Shown here: positions 54,824 to 63,771 of the stretch, piece after piece | Numbering within the stretch: the stretch's first letter is position 1 | Layout of the letters: each line of letters starts with the position of its first letter | Source: Oceanospirillales bacterium | GTDB lineage: Bacteria; Pseudomonadota; Gammaproteobacteria; Pseudomonadales; Balneatricaceae | DNA: 64,000 nucleotides | Reading direction: 5' to 3' | NCBI GenBank assembly: GCA_018223185.1 | Contig: JAAEYW010000005.1 | Coordinates: forward strand, 1 to 64,000 | The notes under the pieces: model-generated | Databases searched by the model: none | What the model saw: the letters and a program-made list of their open reading frames with translations, nothing else | Told to the model about the DNA's origin: nothing | Made by a program: the position numbers and the translations under genes

Positions 54824-56440
54824 TTAGAAGCTGTAACGGACTGTCAGCTGGAATTCATCTTCCTGATTGGCAACACCAATCGGGCCATTCAGGAAACGGG
54901 CCAGAGGTTCTGTCTGGCCTCCCGCTGCTGCTCCACCTGCTGCAGACCATGGAAAGGCCTTGTTGCCACCCTCTTTGATATTGAATGCCGCATTAACCTT
55001 CCAGTTATCGTTGATCAGATAATCAATACTGGGGGCAATTGCTGTGGCTTCAGCCGCAAAGTCATGGGCAATAATGATCTGCGGGCTGAGACGGTTATTC
55101 ATATAGAAGCCTTTGAATAACAGAGTGGCTATCCAGTTGTCCTTCTTATTTGGCATATCTCTTTCGTGATCCAGAATATGCTCACCAAACAGCTGAGTGG
55201 ATAACAGGAACGCACTACTGGTGCCAAGCTCAGGAATAATGATATTTTTATCGAAACCGATCACATAACGCAGCATATCGGTCTTCTTATAGCCATCGGT
55301 ATCACGGGCTAACTCTTCGCCCTCGGTATAGGCCATCTCTAAGCGCCACACCGCATCCTGATCCATCGAGTAATAGTCGATAGAACCACCCAGAAGATTT
55401 ACCTCAGGGAAGTGGATATCAAACAAGCCGAAGTTATTACCCGGGCCACCTAAGAAATGAATTGACGGTAACTGTTGACGATAGTGCAGTGCGTTCAGAG
55501 AGAACGTGGTATCCCCATAAACACCCTCCCACTTGGCACCAAACTGACTGTTTCTCAACGACCAGTCATAATCAACCACATCATTGATAACGTAAGGTCC
55601 ACCGCCGTTAATACGCGAAGCAAAGAAACAACCCGCATCAAGAATGGCATAGGGCTGACCGCAGGTGCCTAAATTACTCGGACGGAATTTATCGATGTTC
55701 CAGACCAGCGAGAAGTTGGAATCATCAAACACCTTATCCGGCCCCATCCGCCACTCTGCGGTGAGCATCCACTGGGGTATACGGATATCTTCCAGTTCGT
55801 CGTAAATATTATGACGGGAGTAATCCACCGGATTGATGACATCCAGCACACGGAACAGGTCAGTCTTGCCCCAGACAACCTGCTGCTTACCAAAACTAAG
55901 GTTCAGAACAGTACCGCTTTCCAGTTGCTTATCGGCACTGATATAGAGCTCGCGAATGAAGTCCAGCTGATCATTAAAATCTGGATAACGGGCATCGTCC
56001 TCTGACTGATCCATATAACCATCAAGGTTTTTACACAGTGCCGGATCGTTCTCACACGGGAACGGTGTTCCAGGCGCCAGAATCGCGGTTGAGGTGTCCT
56101 GACCATGCCAGTTCTCACCCAGATAACCTGCCTGGGCATCCTTACCAAACTCATCGCTGTTAAGGTCATAAACGCCATCATAGGTCGCGCGCAGCGTACC
56201 GTTGATTGAGACATTGTCCCAGCCATCACTTTCCAGTTGTTTTGAAAACTCCGCTTGCGCTGTATTACGAAACTTAGACAGACCGACGCCATCACGCACG
56301 TAGGTCGCATTTTCCACGAAACCGGCCCATTCAGTATCAGCCGCAACCGCTGTTGTGCTGAGCCCCAGTGACATCGCGGTGACCCCCATGGCCACTCCGG
56401 CAGCCACTCGATTCATCGTCATTATTATTGTTTTCGACAT
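54824..56440 (-). CDS. DUF1302 outer-membrane beta-barrel protein
   Basis: A 538-residue protein with a signal peptide (cut near AVAAD) and repeated amphipathic strands ending in aromatic residues; it finishes 'QLTVRYSF', a typical C-terminal barrel signal. Belongs to DUF1302, porin-like proteins found with DUF1329 and RND genes. Probably the outer-membrane channel of the export/uptake system. 26-30 bp gaps to both neighbours. Confidence 0.9.
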   Translation of the reverse strand: MSKTIIMTMNRVAAGVAMGVTAMSLGLSTTAVAADTEWAGFVENATYVRDGVGLSKFRNTAQAEFSKQLESDGWDNVSINGTLRATYDGVYDLNSDEFGKDAQAGYLGENWHGQDTSTAILAPGTPFPCENDPALCKNLDGYMDQSEDDARYPDFNDQLDFIRELYISADKQLESGTVLNLSFGKQQVVWGKTDLFRVLDVINPVDYSRHNIYDELEDIRIPQWMLTAEWRMGPDKVFDDSNFSLVWNIDKFRPSNLGTCGQPYAILDAGCFFASRINGGGPYVINDVVDYDWSLRNSQFGAKWEGVYGDTTFSLNALHYRQQLPSIHFLGGPGNNFGLFDIHFPEVNLLGGSIDYYSMDQDAVWRLEMAYTEGEELARDTDGYKKTDMLRYVIGFDKNIIIPELGTSSAFLLSTQLFGEHILDHERDMPNKKDNWIATLLFKGFYMNNRLSPQIIIAHDFAAEATAIAPSIDYLINDNWKVNAAFNIKEGGNKAFPWSAAGGAAAGGQTEPLARFLNGPIGVANQEDEFQLTVRYSF

Positions 56441-56466
56441 TTTTAACCCCTTTCAGGTTTTGGTTT

Positions 56467-58914
56467 TTAACAAACAGGTGTCGTTGCGCTCTCGTGTGAA
56501 CGATCATCACCACCCAGAACATCTGCGTGGATCACACCATCCTCGTCTTCATAGGCTTCACAGATAAATTTCGGTTTGAACACCAGCACCCAGGCGGGCA
56601 CCAGCAACATGGCAGCAGCACCGTTAAGTATCACCATCACACTCAGCAGCAGTGCAGCATCGGACTGGAAGCGCAGGTCTGACAACACCACCCACATGAC
56701 GATGCCAGCAATCAGCGTAATCGCGGTAAAACTGACCGCCAGACCGGTTGTACGGATCGCGGTGCGCACCGCAGAACTGAGATTGTGTTGCAGCACCATC
56801 TCCGAGCGGATTCGGTCCATCATATAAATGGAGTAGTCGATCCCCACCCCGACTCCGACAGCAATAATCGGCACGGTGTTGATATTGATCCCCATCCCGG
56901 TGACACCCATGTAGGCGTAGGTCAGGGTAGTGGCGAACATCATCGCCATAAACATCATCATGCCTGCCTGCAATGAGGTATAGAAGAACATCACCATGGC
57001 AAAGATCAGCAGGAACACCAACGGCAGCACCCAGAGGTTGGTTTCATAGGCCGCTTCATTCATCGCCGCGGTGACCCCGATTGTGCCGCCAGCCAGCCGG
57101 ATCTTCAGCCCATCCACCTTGCCCTCGTTGGCGTCGATCCACTGCTTGGCGGTGTAGATCGCCCGGCGAATGGTCTCCCCCTGATGGTCTTTGTAATAGA
57201 ACACCAGATTGGCAATCCGCTCATCGGTATCAACGAACTCATTCAGAGCACCAGGGATAGGACTGGACATCATGTAGGTAAACATCAGACCACCGACGTA
57301 CTGGGCATCATCCGGGATCTGCATCCAGCGGGGATCATCATTGTGCAACAGGCGGTTCACCTGCTTAACCAGGTCGGGTATGCCTTTAGCACCACCGACA
57401 CCGGGGTCCATCAGCATATGACGTTCGAGGTCTGCCAGCGCTTTCAGCACTTCCGGCCGTTTAATGCCGCCTTTCTCGCTGGTTTCTGCAACGATATACA
57501 GCTCTTCAGAGCCTGGAAAACTGTCGTTAATCGCGCCAGAGGAAACGTTATAGTCATGATTCTGATAGAGAATCGGGGAGCCCGGCTCAGATTCTCCGAT
57601 CACCACCTTCGAAGAGGCATACCAGCCACCCACCAACAGCAGTGCACCGATCAGCAGTGCATTTTTGGCCGCCTTGCGGGTGCTGATAAGGTCGGCACAG
57701 AAATATCCAACGTTACGAAAGACGTTGTGTTTCACCGCGTAGTTTTTGGGTTTCGGCAAAACTGACAGTAACATCGGCACCGCCAACAGCACGGTAATAA
57801 TGATCGACAAGGCCCACAGAGAGGCATAGTGCGCCAGTTTGGTGTTCAGCGGTATGGAACCGATTGCGATCAACAGCAAACCGATCGCATCGGACACCAC
57901 CCCCAGGCTGCCAGGGCGAAACAGACTTTCAAAGGTTTGCTTTGCCGCTTTGTGATGATCCGCATGGTCATTCAGTTCCAGATAGTAACGTTCAACAATC
58001 TGAATACCGTGTGACATCGCCCGGGCAGATATCAGGAAAGGAATAACCAGTCCCAGCGGATCAAGGTTGTAGCCAAACAGAGAGATAATTCCCAGCCCCC
58101 AGATGGTGGACACCACCACGGCCGCCAGTGGAATCAGCACGCCATAGGCTTTACGGAAATAGAACACCAGCAGCGCAATCATGATCAGCGCCGTAAACAT
58201 AAAGATCTGGATGATCTGCCCCAGATACTGATAAGCCCAGCCCACCAGCATCGGCTGTCCGGTTACATGAATCTTAAAACCGTCAGCCCCCTCATCTGTG
58301 CGCATCTGTTGAATCGCATCGAAGGTTTTAACGTAATCCAGTTGTCCCTCGTTGAGCTGCGCCTTCACCAGCGCCATCTTCATATCCGGGCTGACCAACG
58401 GACCATAAACACGGGGGTTGGCAACAACATCCTGGCGCAGAGCTTCCAGCTCTGCAGCGCTCAACTCTTCGCCCTGAGGATCATAGTAGGACTCAGAATT
58501 AACATTGCCCTCCGGTGTCATCCACACTTTGCGCGAGTTCCGATGGGTAATACTGGCCACCAGGTTGTGGTTGATCCCCGGCAGGTTATCCACCGCCTGA
58601 GTGATGCGGTGAATCCGCGCCAGCGCTGCATTACTGAAGATATCGCCTTTTTCAACCTCAACACCGACTATCACCACGTTAGCGCCGCCAAACGACTCCT
58701 TAATCTCGTTATGCAAAACAATATAAGGGTGTTCCTGAGGCAACAGGTCGGCAAAGTCAGAATACATTCTGACACCAGGAATCTGGCTGGCAAAAAAAAG
58801 TGTCACCATCAGAATCAGCCCCAGCACAATTTTAGGGCTGTTGAAAATCCGCTCATCCAGGTTGTGAAGCAGATGAGTGATTTTATGGGATTGTGCAGAT
58901 GCTTTATCAGACAT
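56467..58914 (-). CDS. RND-superfamily (MMPL-type) transporter
   Basis: An 815-residue inner-membrane transporter with two repeats, each a periplasmic loop followed by a cluster of helices (about 12 in all). Charged intramembrane motif 'GVGVGIDYSIYMMDRIRSEMVL' in the second half and 'LVIPFLISARAMSHGIQIVERYY' in the first are RND/SSD-like. It is likely to export or import a hydrophobic compound by proton exchange, with the DUF1302/DUF1329 proteins as outer parts. Related sets accompany steroid, alkane or aromatic catabolism. Confidence 0.9.
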   Translation of the reverse strand: MSDKASAQSHKITHLLHNLDERIFNSPKIVLGLILMVTLFFASQIPGVRMYSDFADLLPQEHPYIVLHNEIKESFGGANVVIVGVEVEKGDIFSNAALARIHRITQAVDNLPGINHNLVASITHRNSRKVWMTPEGNVNSESYYDPQGEELSAAELEALRQDVVANPRVYGPLVSPDMKMALVKAQLNEGQLDYVKTFDAIQQMRTDEGADGFKIHVTGQPMLVGWAYQYLGQIIQIFMFTALIMIALLVFYFRKAYGVLIPLAAVVVSTIWGLGIISLFGYNLDPLGLVIPFLISARAMSHGIQIVERYYLELNDHADHHKAAKQTFESLFRPGSLGVVSDAIGLLLIAIGSIPLNTKLAHYASLWALSIIITVLLAVPMLLSVLPKPKNYAVKHNVFRNVGYFCADLISTRKAAKNALLIGALLLVGGWYASSKVVIGESEPGSPILYQNHDYNVSSGAINDSFPGSEELYIVAETSEKGGIKRPEVLKALADLERHMLMDPGVGGAKGIPDLVKQVNRLLHNDDPRWMQIPDDAQYVGGLMFTYMMSSPIPGALNEFVDTDERIANLVFYYKDHQGETIRRAIYTAKQWIDANEGKVDGLKIRLAGGTIGVTAAMNEAAYETNLWVLPLVFLLIFAMVMFFYTSLQAGMMMFMAMMFATTLTYAYMGVTGMGININTVPIIAVGVGVGIDYSIYMMDRIRSEMVLQHNLSSAVRTAIRTTGLAVSFTAITLIAGIVMWVVLSDLRFQSDAALLLSVMVILNGAAAMLLVPAWVLVFKPKFICEAYEDEDGVIHADVLGGDDRSHESATTPVC

Positions 58915-58963
58915 ATCCGTACTTCCAAAAATTATTATTATTTAAATCAGCCTGTTGCAAGGC

Positions 58964-59920
58964 TCAGATATCAACCGTAAAGAGGACTCCCCAGCCGCCG
59001 GAGACCAGCAGTCGTTTGTCATCCAGCAGTTTGCCGTCACGCAGATAGACCGGAATATTGGGGGTATCCAGCTTGCGCCAGATGTTGTGCTGCTGTTCCA
59101 GAACTGTGCCGTGGTCACCAAAGGCGAACAGCCGTCCATCCCGGGCGTAAAAGTTATAGATCGGAGAATCGGTCGGTGTATCCTGGGACTGCCAGCTCTG
59201 ACCACCGTCGACGGTATACAGAATGGTGCCCCCCAGGCCTGCAACCCATCCGGTTGACGGGTCACTGAAATAGCTGGTCATGGGGAAAAATTCATTCGGA
59301 ATCGGATCGAGCATGGTCCAGTTTTCACCGCCATCCTCAGAGCGGGCTAACAGTCCAAACTCACCGGTAGCGATCAGGTTCTGGTTATCGAAAAACTGCA
59401 CCGAAGAAAGCGCGGCATCTTCGTTGAGACTCAGCTCATTCCAGCTGGCGCCCTTATCATGACTGCTCACCAGGGTGCTGAAACTGCCTGCAGCCCAATA
59501 ACTGTTGTCCGGTCCACAGGTAACCGATGTCAGACTTTCCTGGGTAGGGATGTCACTGCTACGCCAGTGCTGCCCCTGATCTTCACTGATCCACAGCTGA
59601 TGCTCCATACTCAGGGCGATCAGAGACTGATCGGGACAAACCTCGATATCCACTAAGTTGGGCGTATTACTCAGCTGTTGGCGTTGCCATTTAAGATGAC
59701 TCACAGGACTGGTCAGCACTACGCCATCAGAACCGACCACCACCACTTTATCCTGGCTCACGGCGACACCCAGTAGCTGATCGGTGCGGTGCACCGCTTT
59801 ACTCATCTCTTTTTCAACCCCCTGAAGATCCAGGGAAGCCTCGCATCCTCCAAGAAAAGTTGTCAGAGCAAAGATTAAAGTTGAACTGAGATGCCTGTTA
59901 TTTCTTATTTTTATAAACAT
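58964..59920 (-). CDS. YCF48/BNR-repeat lipoprotein
   Basis: A 318-residue lipoprotein (lipobox LGGC near residue 26) made of beta-propeller repeats with W/S-x-D-x-G-x-T-W units ('SEDQGQHWRSSD', 'SHDKGASWNEL', 'SEDGGENWTML', 'TVDGGQSWQSQ'). Related to the Ycf48 photosystem assembly family and usually found with DUF1302/DUF1329/RND genes. First gene of the operon; the role is probably assembly or scaffolding. Divergent from the LysR gene. Confidence 0.88.
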   Translation of the reverse strand: MFIKIRNNRHLSSTLIFALTTFLGGCEASLDLQGVEKEMSKAVHRTDQLLGVAVSQDKVVVVGSDGVVLTSPVSHLKWQRQQLSNTPNLVDIEVCPDQSLIALSMEHQLWISEDQGQHWRSSDIPTQESLTSVTCGPDNSYWAAGSFSTLVSSHDKGASWNELSLNEDAALSSVQFFDNQNLIATGEFGLLARSEDGGENWTMLDPIPNEFFPMTSYFSDPSTGWVAGLGGTILYTVDGGQSWQSQDTPTDSPIYNFYARDGRLFAFGDHGTVLEQQHNIWRKLDTPNIPVYLRDGKLLDDKRLLVSGGWGVLFTVDI

Positions 59921-59951
59921 GACTTACGCCTGCACTGTTTACTAATATTTG

Positions 59952-59961
59952 GAGAATTCTC
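59952..59961. promoter_or_regulatory. Palindrome in the divergent YCF48/LysR promoter region
   Basis: GAGAATTCTC is a 10-bp perfect palindrome within TTTGGAGAATTCTCACT, about 32 bp upstream of the YCF48 start and 112 bp upstream of the LysR ATG. Candidate LysR-type operator. Confidence 0.3.
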
Positions 59962-60073
59962 ACTCCTGACACACAAAATAACGCAGGCAACTCATTACCA
60001 TCCAATACTATTGATATTCCATCTCAATACTTTTAAGGTATTAAATAATTCAAACCAAACAGGCGAGCGAGTA

Positions 60074-60994
60074 ATGGATCTGCGAAAACTCAGGTATTTC
60101 AAGGTCGTGGCGGATGAAAAACATATAGGCAGAGCCGCCAAAGTACTGCATATTTCACAGCCCCCACTGACCCGACAGATTCAGCAGCTCGAAGAAGAAT
60201 TAGGTGTCACCCTTTTCAGCCGCAACCCCAAAGGTATGGAACTGACTGATGCCGGTGTGCTGCTCAGAGAAGAGGTGAGAAACATTTTCAGTCTGATTGA
60301 ACAAGCGACTGAGCGCACCCAGAAAGCAGGCCAGGGACGCCTTGGCAGAATGGATATTGCCATCTTCGGATCAGGCATCATGGGCGATATCCCCAAGATG
60401 TTACTGTTCTTCAAAGAACGCTATCCCGAAGTAAATATAGTCCTGCATACCATGGGAAAGGGGGAACAGATAAAAGCACTGAGGCAGAAGCGGATCAGTG
60501 TCGGCTTTAACCGCTTACTGGCACCGCTGGCAGATATCAACTCAGAGCTTGTCAGTATGGAAAAACTCAAACTGGCGATCAGTACGAAACACCCGATGGC
60601 ATCAGAGGATTCAATCCCGTTTAAAAAAATCAAAGAGTTTCCTCTGATTATGTACCCGACAGCGGGCCGTCCTAATTTTATCGACAAAACAGTCAGGCTG
60701 TGCCAGTTAGCCGGATTCACTCCCGATATCTCACAGGAAGTGGGTGATGCGGTCACCGGGGTTGCCCTGGTAGCCAGTGGTTTTGGTGCCTGTCTGGTGC
60801 CTGAATCAGCGACTGTTCTGAGCATCCCCGGTGTCGTCTACAAACCCTTATCGGAAACACCGGAAGAAACAGAGGTCGATCTGAGCTGCATCTATAGAAA
60901 CGACGATGAGTCGCCACTGTTAAAGGCGTTTCTCGATACCCTGAGAGAGTTTCGCACCATTAAGGATAACCGCAGTCTGGATGAACTGTGTTAA
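60074..60994 (+). CDS. LysR-family transcriptional regulator
   Basis: A 306-residue regulator. N-terminal winged HTH 'MDLRKLRYFKVVADEKHIGRAAKVLHISQPPLTRQIQQLEEELGVTLF' and a C-terminal effector-binding domain. The frame reads further upstream, but this ATG starts at the canonical LysR N terminus. It resembles the CatR/CbnR/BenM subgroup that responds to aromatic intermediates. Divergent from the export operon and convergent with the catabolic operon, so either could be its target. Confidence 0.92.
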   Translation: MDLRKLRYFKVVADEKHIGRAAKVLHISQPPLTRQIQQLEEELGVTLFSRNPKGMELTDAGVLLREEVRNIFSLIEQATERTQKAGQGRLGRMDIAIFGSGIMGDIPKMLLFFKERYPEVNIVLHTMGKGEQIKALRQKRISVGFNRLLAPLADINSELVSMEKLKLAISTKHPMASEDSIPFKKIKEFPLIMYPTAGRPNFIDKTVRLCQLAGFTPDISQEVGDAVTGVALVASGFGACLVPESATVLSIPGVVYKPLSETPEETEVDLSCIYRNDDESPLLKAFLDTLREFRTIKDNRSLDELC

Positions 60995-61011
60995 GCGCGG
61001 AATAACAGTGT

Positions 61012-61055
61012 ATCAGAGCACCCTCAGGCTCTGATAAGCGAAAAGGTGCTCTGAT
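61012..61055. terminator. Mutually exclusive hairpins between LysR and ferredoxin genes
   Basis: ATCAGAGCACC (61012-61022) can pair with GGTGCTCTGAT (61045-61055) over 11 bp, or its first part with GCTCTGAT (61028-61035). It lies between convergent stops. Probably a bidirectional 3' end; T tracts are weak. Confidence 0.5.
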
Positions 61056-61081
61056 CTGATAAGAGAAAATATAGAGAAATG

Positions 61082-61405
61082 CTATTCGGACGGGTCCCGC
61101 CTGGCGAGAATATTTTTCGACATTTTACCGATCACCGTAATCTCAAGATCGCTCTCGGGAAAGGTGCGGCAGGCAAGCACACAGCCTGCTTCCAGCTCAC
61201 TTTCGCTGACATGACAGCGGCTCATCACCTGACGGCTATACTCGCCGGAGAGCACCCTGATTTTACACACTCCACAACCGCCACCCCGGCAGCCAAGCGG
61301 GATCCCTTTCTTACCCAGCCGCGCCATGCCATGGAGAACCGATTCATTCTCCCGGCAATCATAGGCTTCATCCTGTTCCGCAAGGGTTACCCGAAAACTA
61401 GCCAT
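61082..61405 (-). CDS. 2Fe-2S plant-type ferredoxin
   Basis: A 107-residue ferredoxin with the cluster ligands in 'GCRGGGCGVCKIRV' and a fourth Cys in 'GCVLACRTFPESDLEITV'. The start MASFRVTL at 61405 fits the family; its ATG overlaps the tautomerase stop by 8 bp. In meta-cleavage operons such XylT-like ferredoxins keep catechol 2,3-dioxygenase active by reducing its iron; no dioxygenase is within the window. Confidence 0.9.
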   Translation of the reverse strand: MASFRVTLAEQDEAYDCRENESVLHGMARLGKKGIPLGCRGGGCGVCKIRVLSGEYSRQVMSRCHVSESELEAGCVLACRTFPESDLEITVIGKMSKNILARRDPSE

Positions 61406-61823
61406 TGCCCTGCCCCTGTTTGCGGGCATCCACTTCTGCTTTTCTGACAGCGCTGGCGGAGGTTCCGGCAATATACCAGTCCTCAGGTTTAACTAAGCTG
61501 CAATAGCCTCTGATCAGTGATCGATCAATGTTGAGGGTATGACATAGCAACCGGGTAAACTGTTCGCCGATTGCCGTTCGCTGCTCCAGAGGGCGCCCCT
61601 CCAACACGATGAACTCAAAGAACGCCATAATCGTTTCAGAATCGGCACAGACCTCACCGCCAACCGCCACATAATCCGGGTTAAAGCTGCTTATAAACAC
61701 CCGTGTCCGCTCAATCGGGCTGTCCAGCACCTCAGCATAGATGGCGCTGGCCTGCTGTAATATCTGTCGCGCAGACGCTTTAGTGATGAGCGTCTCCGAC
61801 AGATGGAATTTTGCTACCGGCAT
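61398..61823 (-). CDS. Tautomerase-superfamily protein
   Basis: A 141-residue protein with Pro2 after the initiator Met (MPVAKFHLSE), the catalytic base of 4-oxalocrotonate tautomerase-type enzymes, and a second beta-alpha unit ('EFIVLEGRPLEQRTAIGEQFTRLL'). Two fused 4-OT-like halves suit its length. Probably isomerises an intermediate of aromatic ring cleavage. Sits between an SDR gene and ferredoxin. Confidence 0.78.
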   Translation of the reverse strand: MPVAKFHLSETLITKASARQILQQASAIYAEVLDSPIERTRVFISSFNPDYVAVGGEVCADSETIMAFFEFIVLEGRPLEQRTAIGEQFTRLLCHTLNIDRSLIRGYCSLVKPEDWYIAGTSASAVRKAEVDARKQGQGNG

Positions 61824-61841
61824 AGTTCAGTGTCCTGTTAT

Positions 61842-61868
61842 TGTTATGACTGTTATGACTGTTATGCA
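61842..61868. repeat. Short tandem repeat TGTTATGAC
   Basis: Two perfect 9-bp copies and a degenerate third copy lie just upstream of the tautomerase start (61823), over the likely leader. Length changes would alter spacing there. Confidence 0.7.
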
Positions 61869-61926
61869 CTGTTTATATTTCTTTATAGACACGCTTCCGG
61901 AATAAAGAACCCATCAGAATCACGCG

Positions 61927-62703
61927 TTATGGCAGACCTCTGCGGCGACCGGAATCCAGCATCAGTGTTGAACCGGTCATGGCGGTCGCTTCCGGATCGA
62001 TCAGCATATCCACTGCCCAGGCCACCTGCCCTGGCGTAGTAAAGGCACTGATTGAGGACTCAGCCTTCATATCATTCAGCACATCATCAACACTGCAGCC
62101 ACGCATCTCCGCCCGGGCCACGGCCACCTTTCTCAGCCGTTCGGTATCAGCAGGGCCTGGCGCGATCACATGGGCAGTAACACCCCGGTCACCATAGGCC
62201 AGACTAAGCTGCCGGGAAACATTAAACAGCGCCGCATTGGCCACACCAGCAGATGCTGCATAGGCAGTCGGTTCAAGACCATAGTGTCCGCCAATAGAGA
62301 TCAGTCGACTACCGTCGGTCAGGAAACCATCAGCAGCCCGGCTCAGGCGCAACAGTCCACCCACTTTGATATTCACAGCATCAACCATGGTAGCCGTTGG
62401 CGCGTCCAGAATTCCGCCAGCCACACCCACTCCCGGGCCATGCACCACCGCTCTGACCGTGCCATTATGAACAGTGCCGTCCAGAACTCTACGAATCGCC
62501 TCAATAGCGCTGTCATTGCTGATATCAGCCACGCAGGAAATAACGCCCTCATGGGTTTCTGACAAGGCCTGCAAACTGTCTGCTGAACGCGCCACAGCGA
62601 CAACTTTGAGTCCCCGGGCCAGCAATCGCTCAACAATAGCCTGGCCAAAAGCACCGGTCGCGCCGACAACAATCGCGGTTTCCCCCTTAAAATCTGTTTT
62701 CAT
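61927..62703 (-). CDS. Short-chain dehydrogenase/reductase-like protein lacking the catalytic lysine
   Basis: A 258-residue Rossmann protein. NAD(P) site 'VVGATGAFG' (14-20) and 'CVADISND' are present, and catalytic Ser S136 and Tyr Y148 fit. The YxxxK motif reads Y148-A-A-S-A152, with no Lys; the family line 'YAASKAGVANAAL' appears here as 'YAASAGVANAAL', so the Lys looks deleted. Classic reductase activity is doubtful. Lies 24 bp after dmpG in the catabolic operon; might act on a ring-cleavage or diol intermediate. Confidence 0.85.
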   Translation of the reverse strand: MKTDFKGETAIVVGATGAFGQAIVERLLARGLKVVAVARSADSLQALSETHEGVISCVADISNDSAIEAIRRVLDGTVHNGTVRAVVHGPGVGVAGGILDAPTATMVDAVNIKVGGLLRLSRAADGFLTDGSRLISIGGHYGLEPTAYAASAGVANAALFNVSRQLSLAYGDRGVTAHVIAPGPADTERLRKVAVARAEMRGCSVDDVLNDMKAESSISAFTTPGQVAWAVDMLIDPEATAMTGSTLMLDSGRRRGLP

Positions 62704-62727
62704 CTCAAGCGCCTTTCAATCGATCGG

Positions 62728-63771
62728 TTAAAAGCTCTCTTTCAATAAACCACGCTGTTTCGCCATGGTCATCGCGGTGTCCTGAATCATATCCTCCTGA
62801 CCACCGATCATCTTCTTGCGGCCCAGTTCAACCAGAATATCCCGGGCCGGAACCCCAAACCTCTCTGCCGCACGTTTAGCGTGGAGCAGGAAGGTAGAGT
62901 AAACCCCCGCGTAACCAAGCGTCAGTGAGTCTTTATCAACCCGGACAATGTGGTCCATCATCGGAAAGATAATCTCATCAGCAATATCCATGGTTTTAAA
63001 TAGGTCGACACCGGTCTCGATTCCCATCCGCTCGCAGACCGCGATAAACACCTCCAACGGCGTATTTCCCGCCCCGGCACCCAGACCGGCCACCGAGCCG
63101 TCAATGCGTGAAGCACCAGCCGCCACTGCAGCGATTGAGTTAGATATCCCCAGCCCCATATTATGGTGGCCATGAAAACCGATCTCGGTCTCGGGTTTCA
63201 GGACATCACGAAGCGCAGTGACACGTTGAGTAACATCTTCCGGCAACATAAAGCCTGCTGAGTCGGTGATATAGACAGTGTTGGCACCGTAGGACTCCAT
63301 CTTTTTCGCTTCTTGTGCCAATGAGGTGGCATCAGAAAGATGAGACATCATCAGAAAGCCGGTGGTATCCATTCCCAGTTCACGGGCATAGGCAATATGC
63401 TGGGGTGAGGTGTCCGCTTCGGTACAGTGGGTTGCCACATGTACGCTGCGGGCACCTGCACTATAGGCAGATTTCAGCTCTTTCATGGTGCCCAGCCCCG
63501 GTAACAGCAGAACAGAGACAATCGCCTGCTTCATTCGCGATGCAACCGCTTCGATATACGCTTCATTGCTGGCCAGCGCAAAACCATGTTGCAGCGAGTT
63601 GCCGCCCAGACCCGCGCCATGAGTCACCTGAATATAGGGCATCCCCGCATCATCAAGGGCGGTCGCGACTTTAACCATCTGCTCTACCGAGATCTGTTCC
63701 CGTTTGGCATGCATACCGTCGCGCAGACACATATCATGCAGAATAATTTTACGTCCTTTCAGATGACTCAT
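62728..63771 (-). CDS. dmpG: 4-hydroxy-2-oxovalerate aldolase
   Basis: A 347-residue DmpG/BphI-family aldolase that splits 4-hydroxy-2-oxovalerate into pyruvate and acetaldehyde. Motifs: '[33 protein letters not shown]', '[19 protein letters not shown]' and '[44 protein letters not shown]'. Its ATG overlaps the dmpF stop by one base (TAATG), the usual arrangement for the channelled DmpFG complex. Confidence 0.97.
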   Translation of the reverse strand: MSHLKGRKIILHDMCLRDGMHAKREQISVEQMVKVATALDDAGMPYIQVTHGAGLGGNSLQHGFALASNEAYIEAVASRMKQAIVSVLLLPGLGTMKELKSAYSAGARSVHVATHCTEADTSPQHIAYARELGMDTTGFLMMSHLSDATSLAQEAKKMESYGANTVYITDSAGFMLPEDVTQRVTALRDVLKPETEIGFHGHHNMGLGISNSIAAVAAGASRIDGSVAGLGAGAGNTPLEVFIAVCERMGIETGVDLFKTMDIADEIIFPMMDHIVRVDKDSLTLGYAGVYSTFLLHAKRAAERFGVPARDILVELGRKKMIGGQEDMIQDTAMTMAKQRGLLKESF

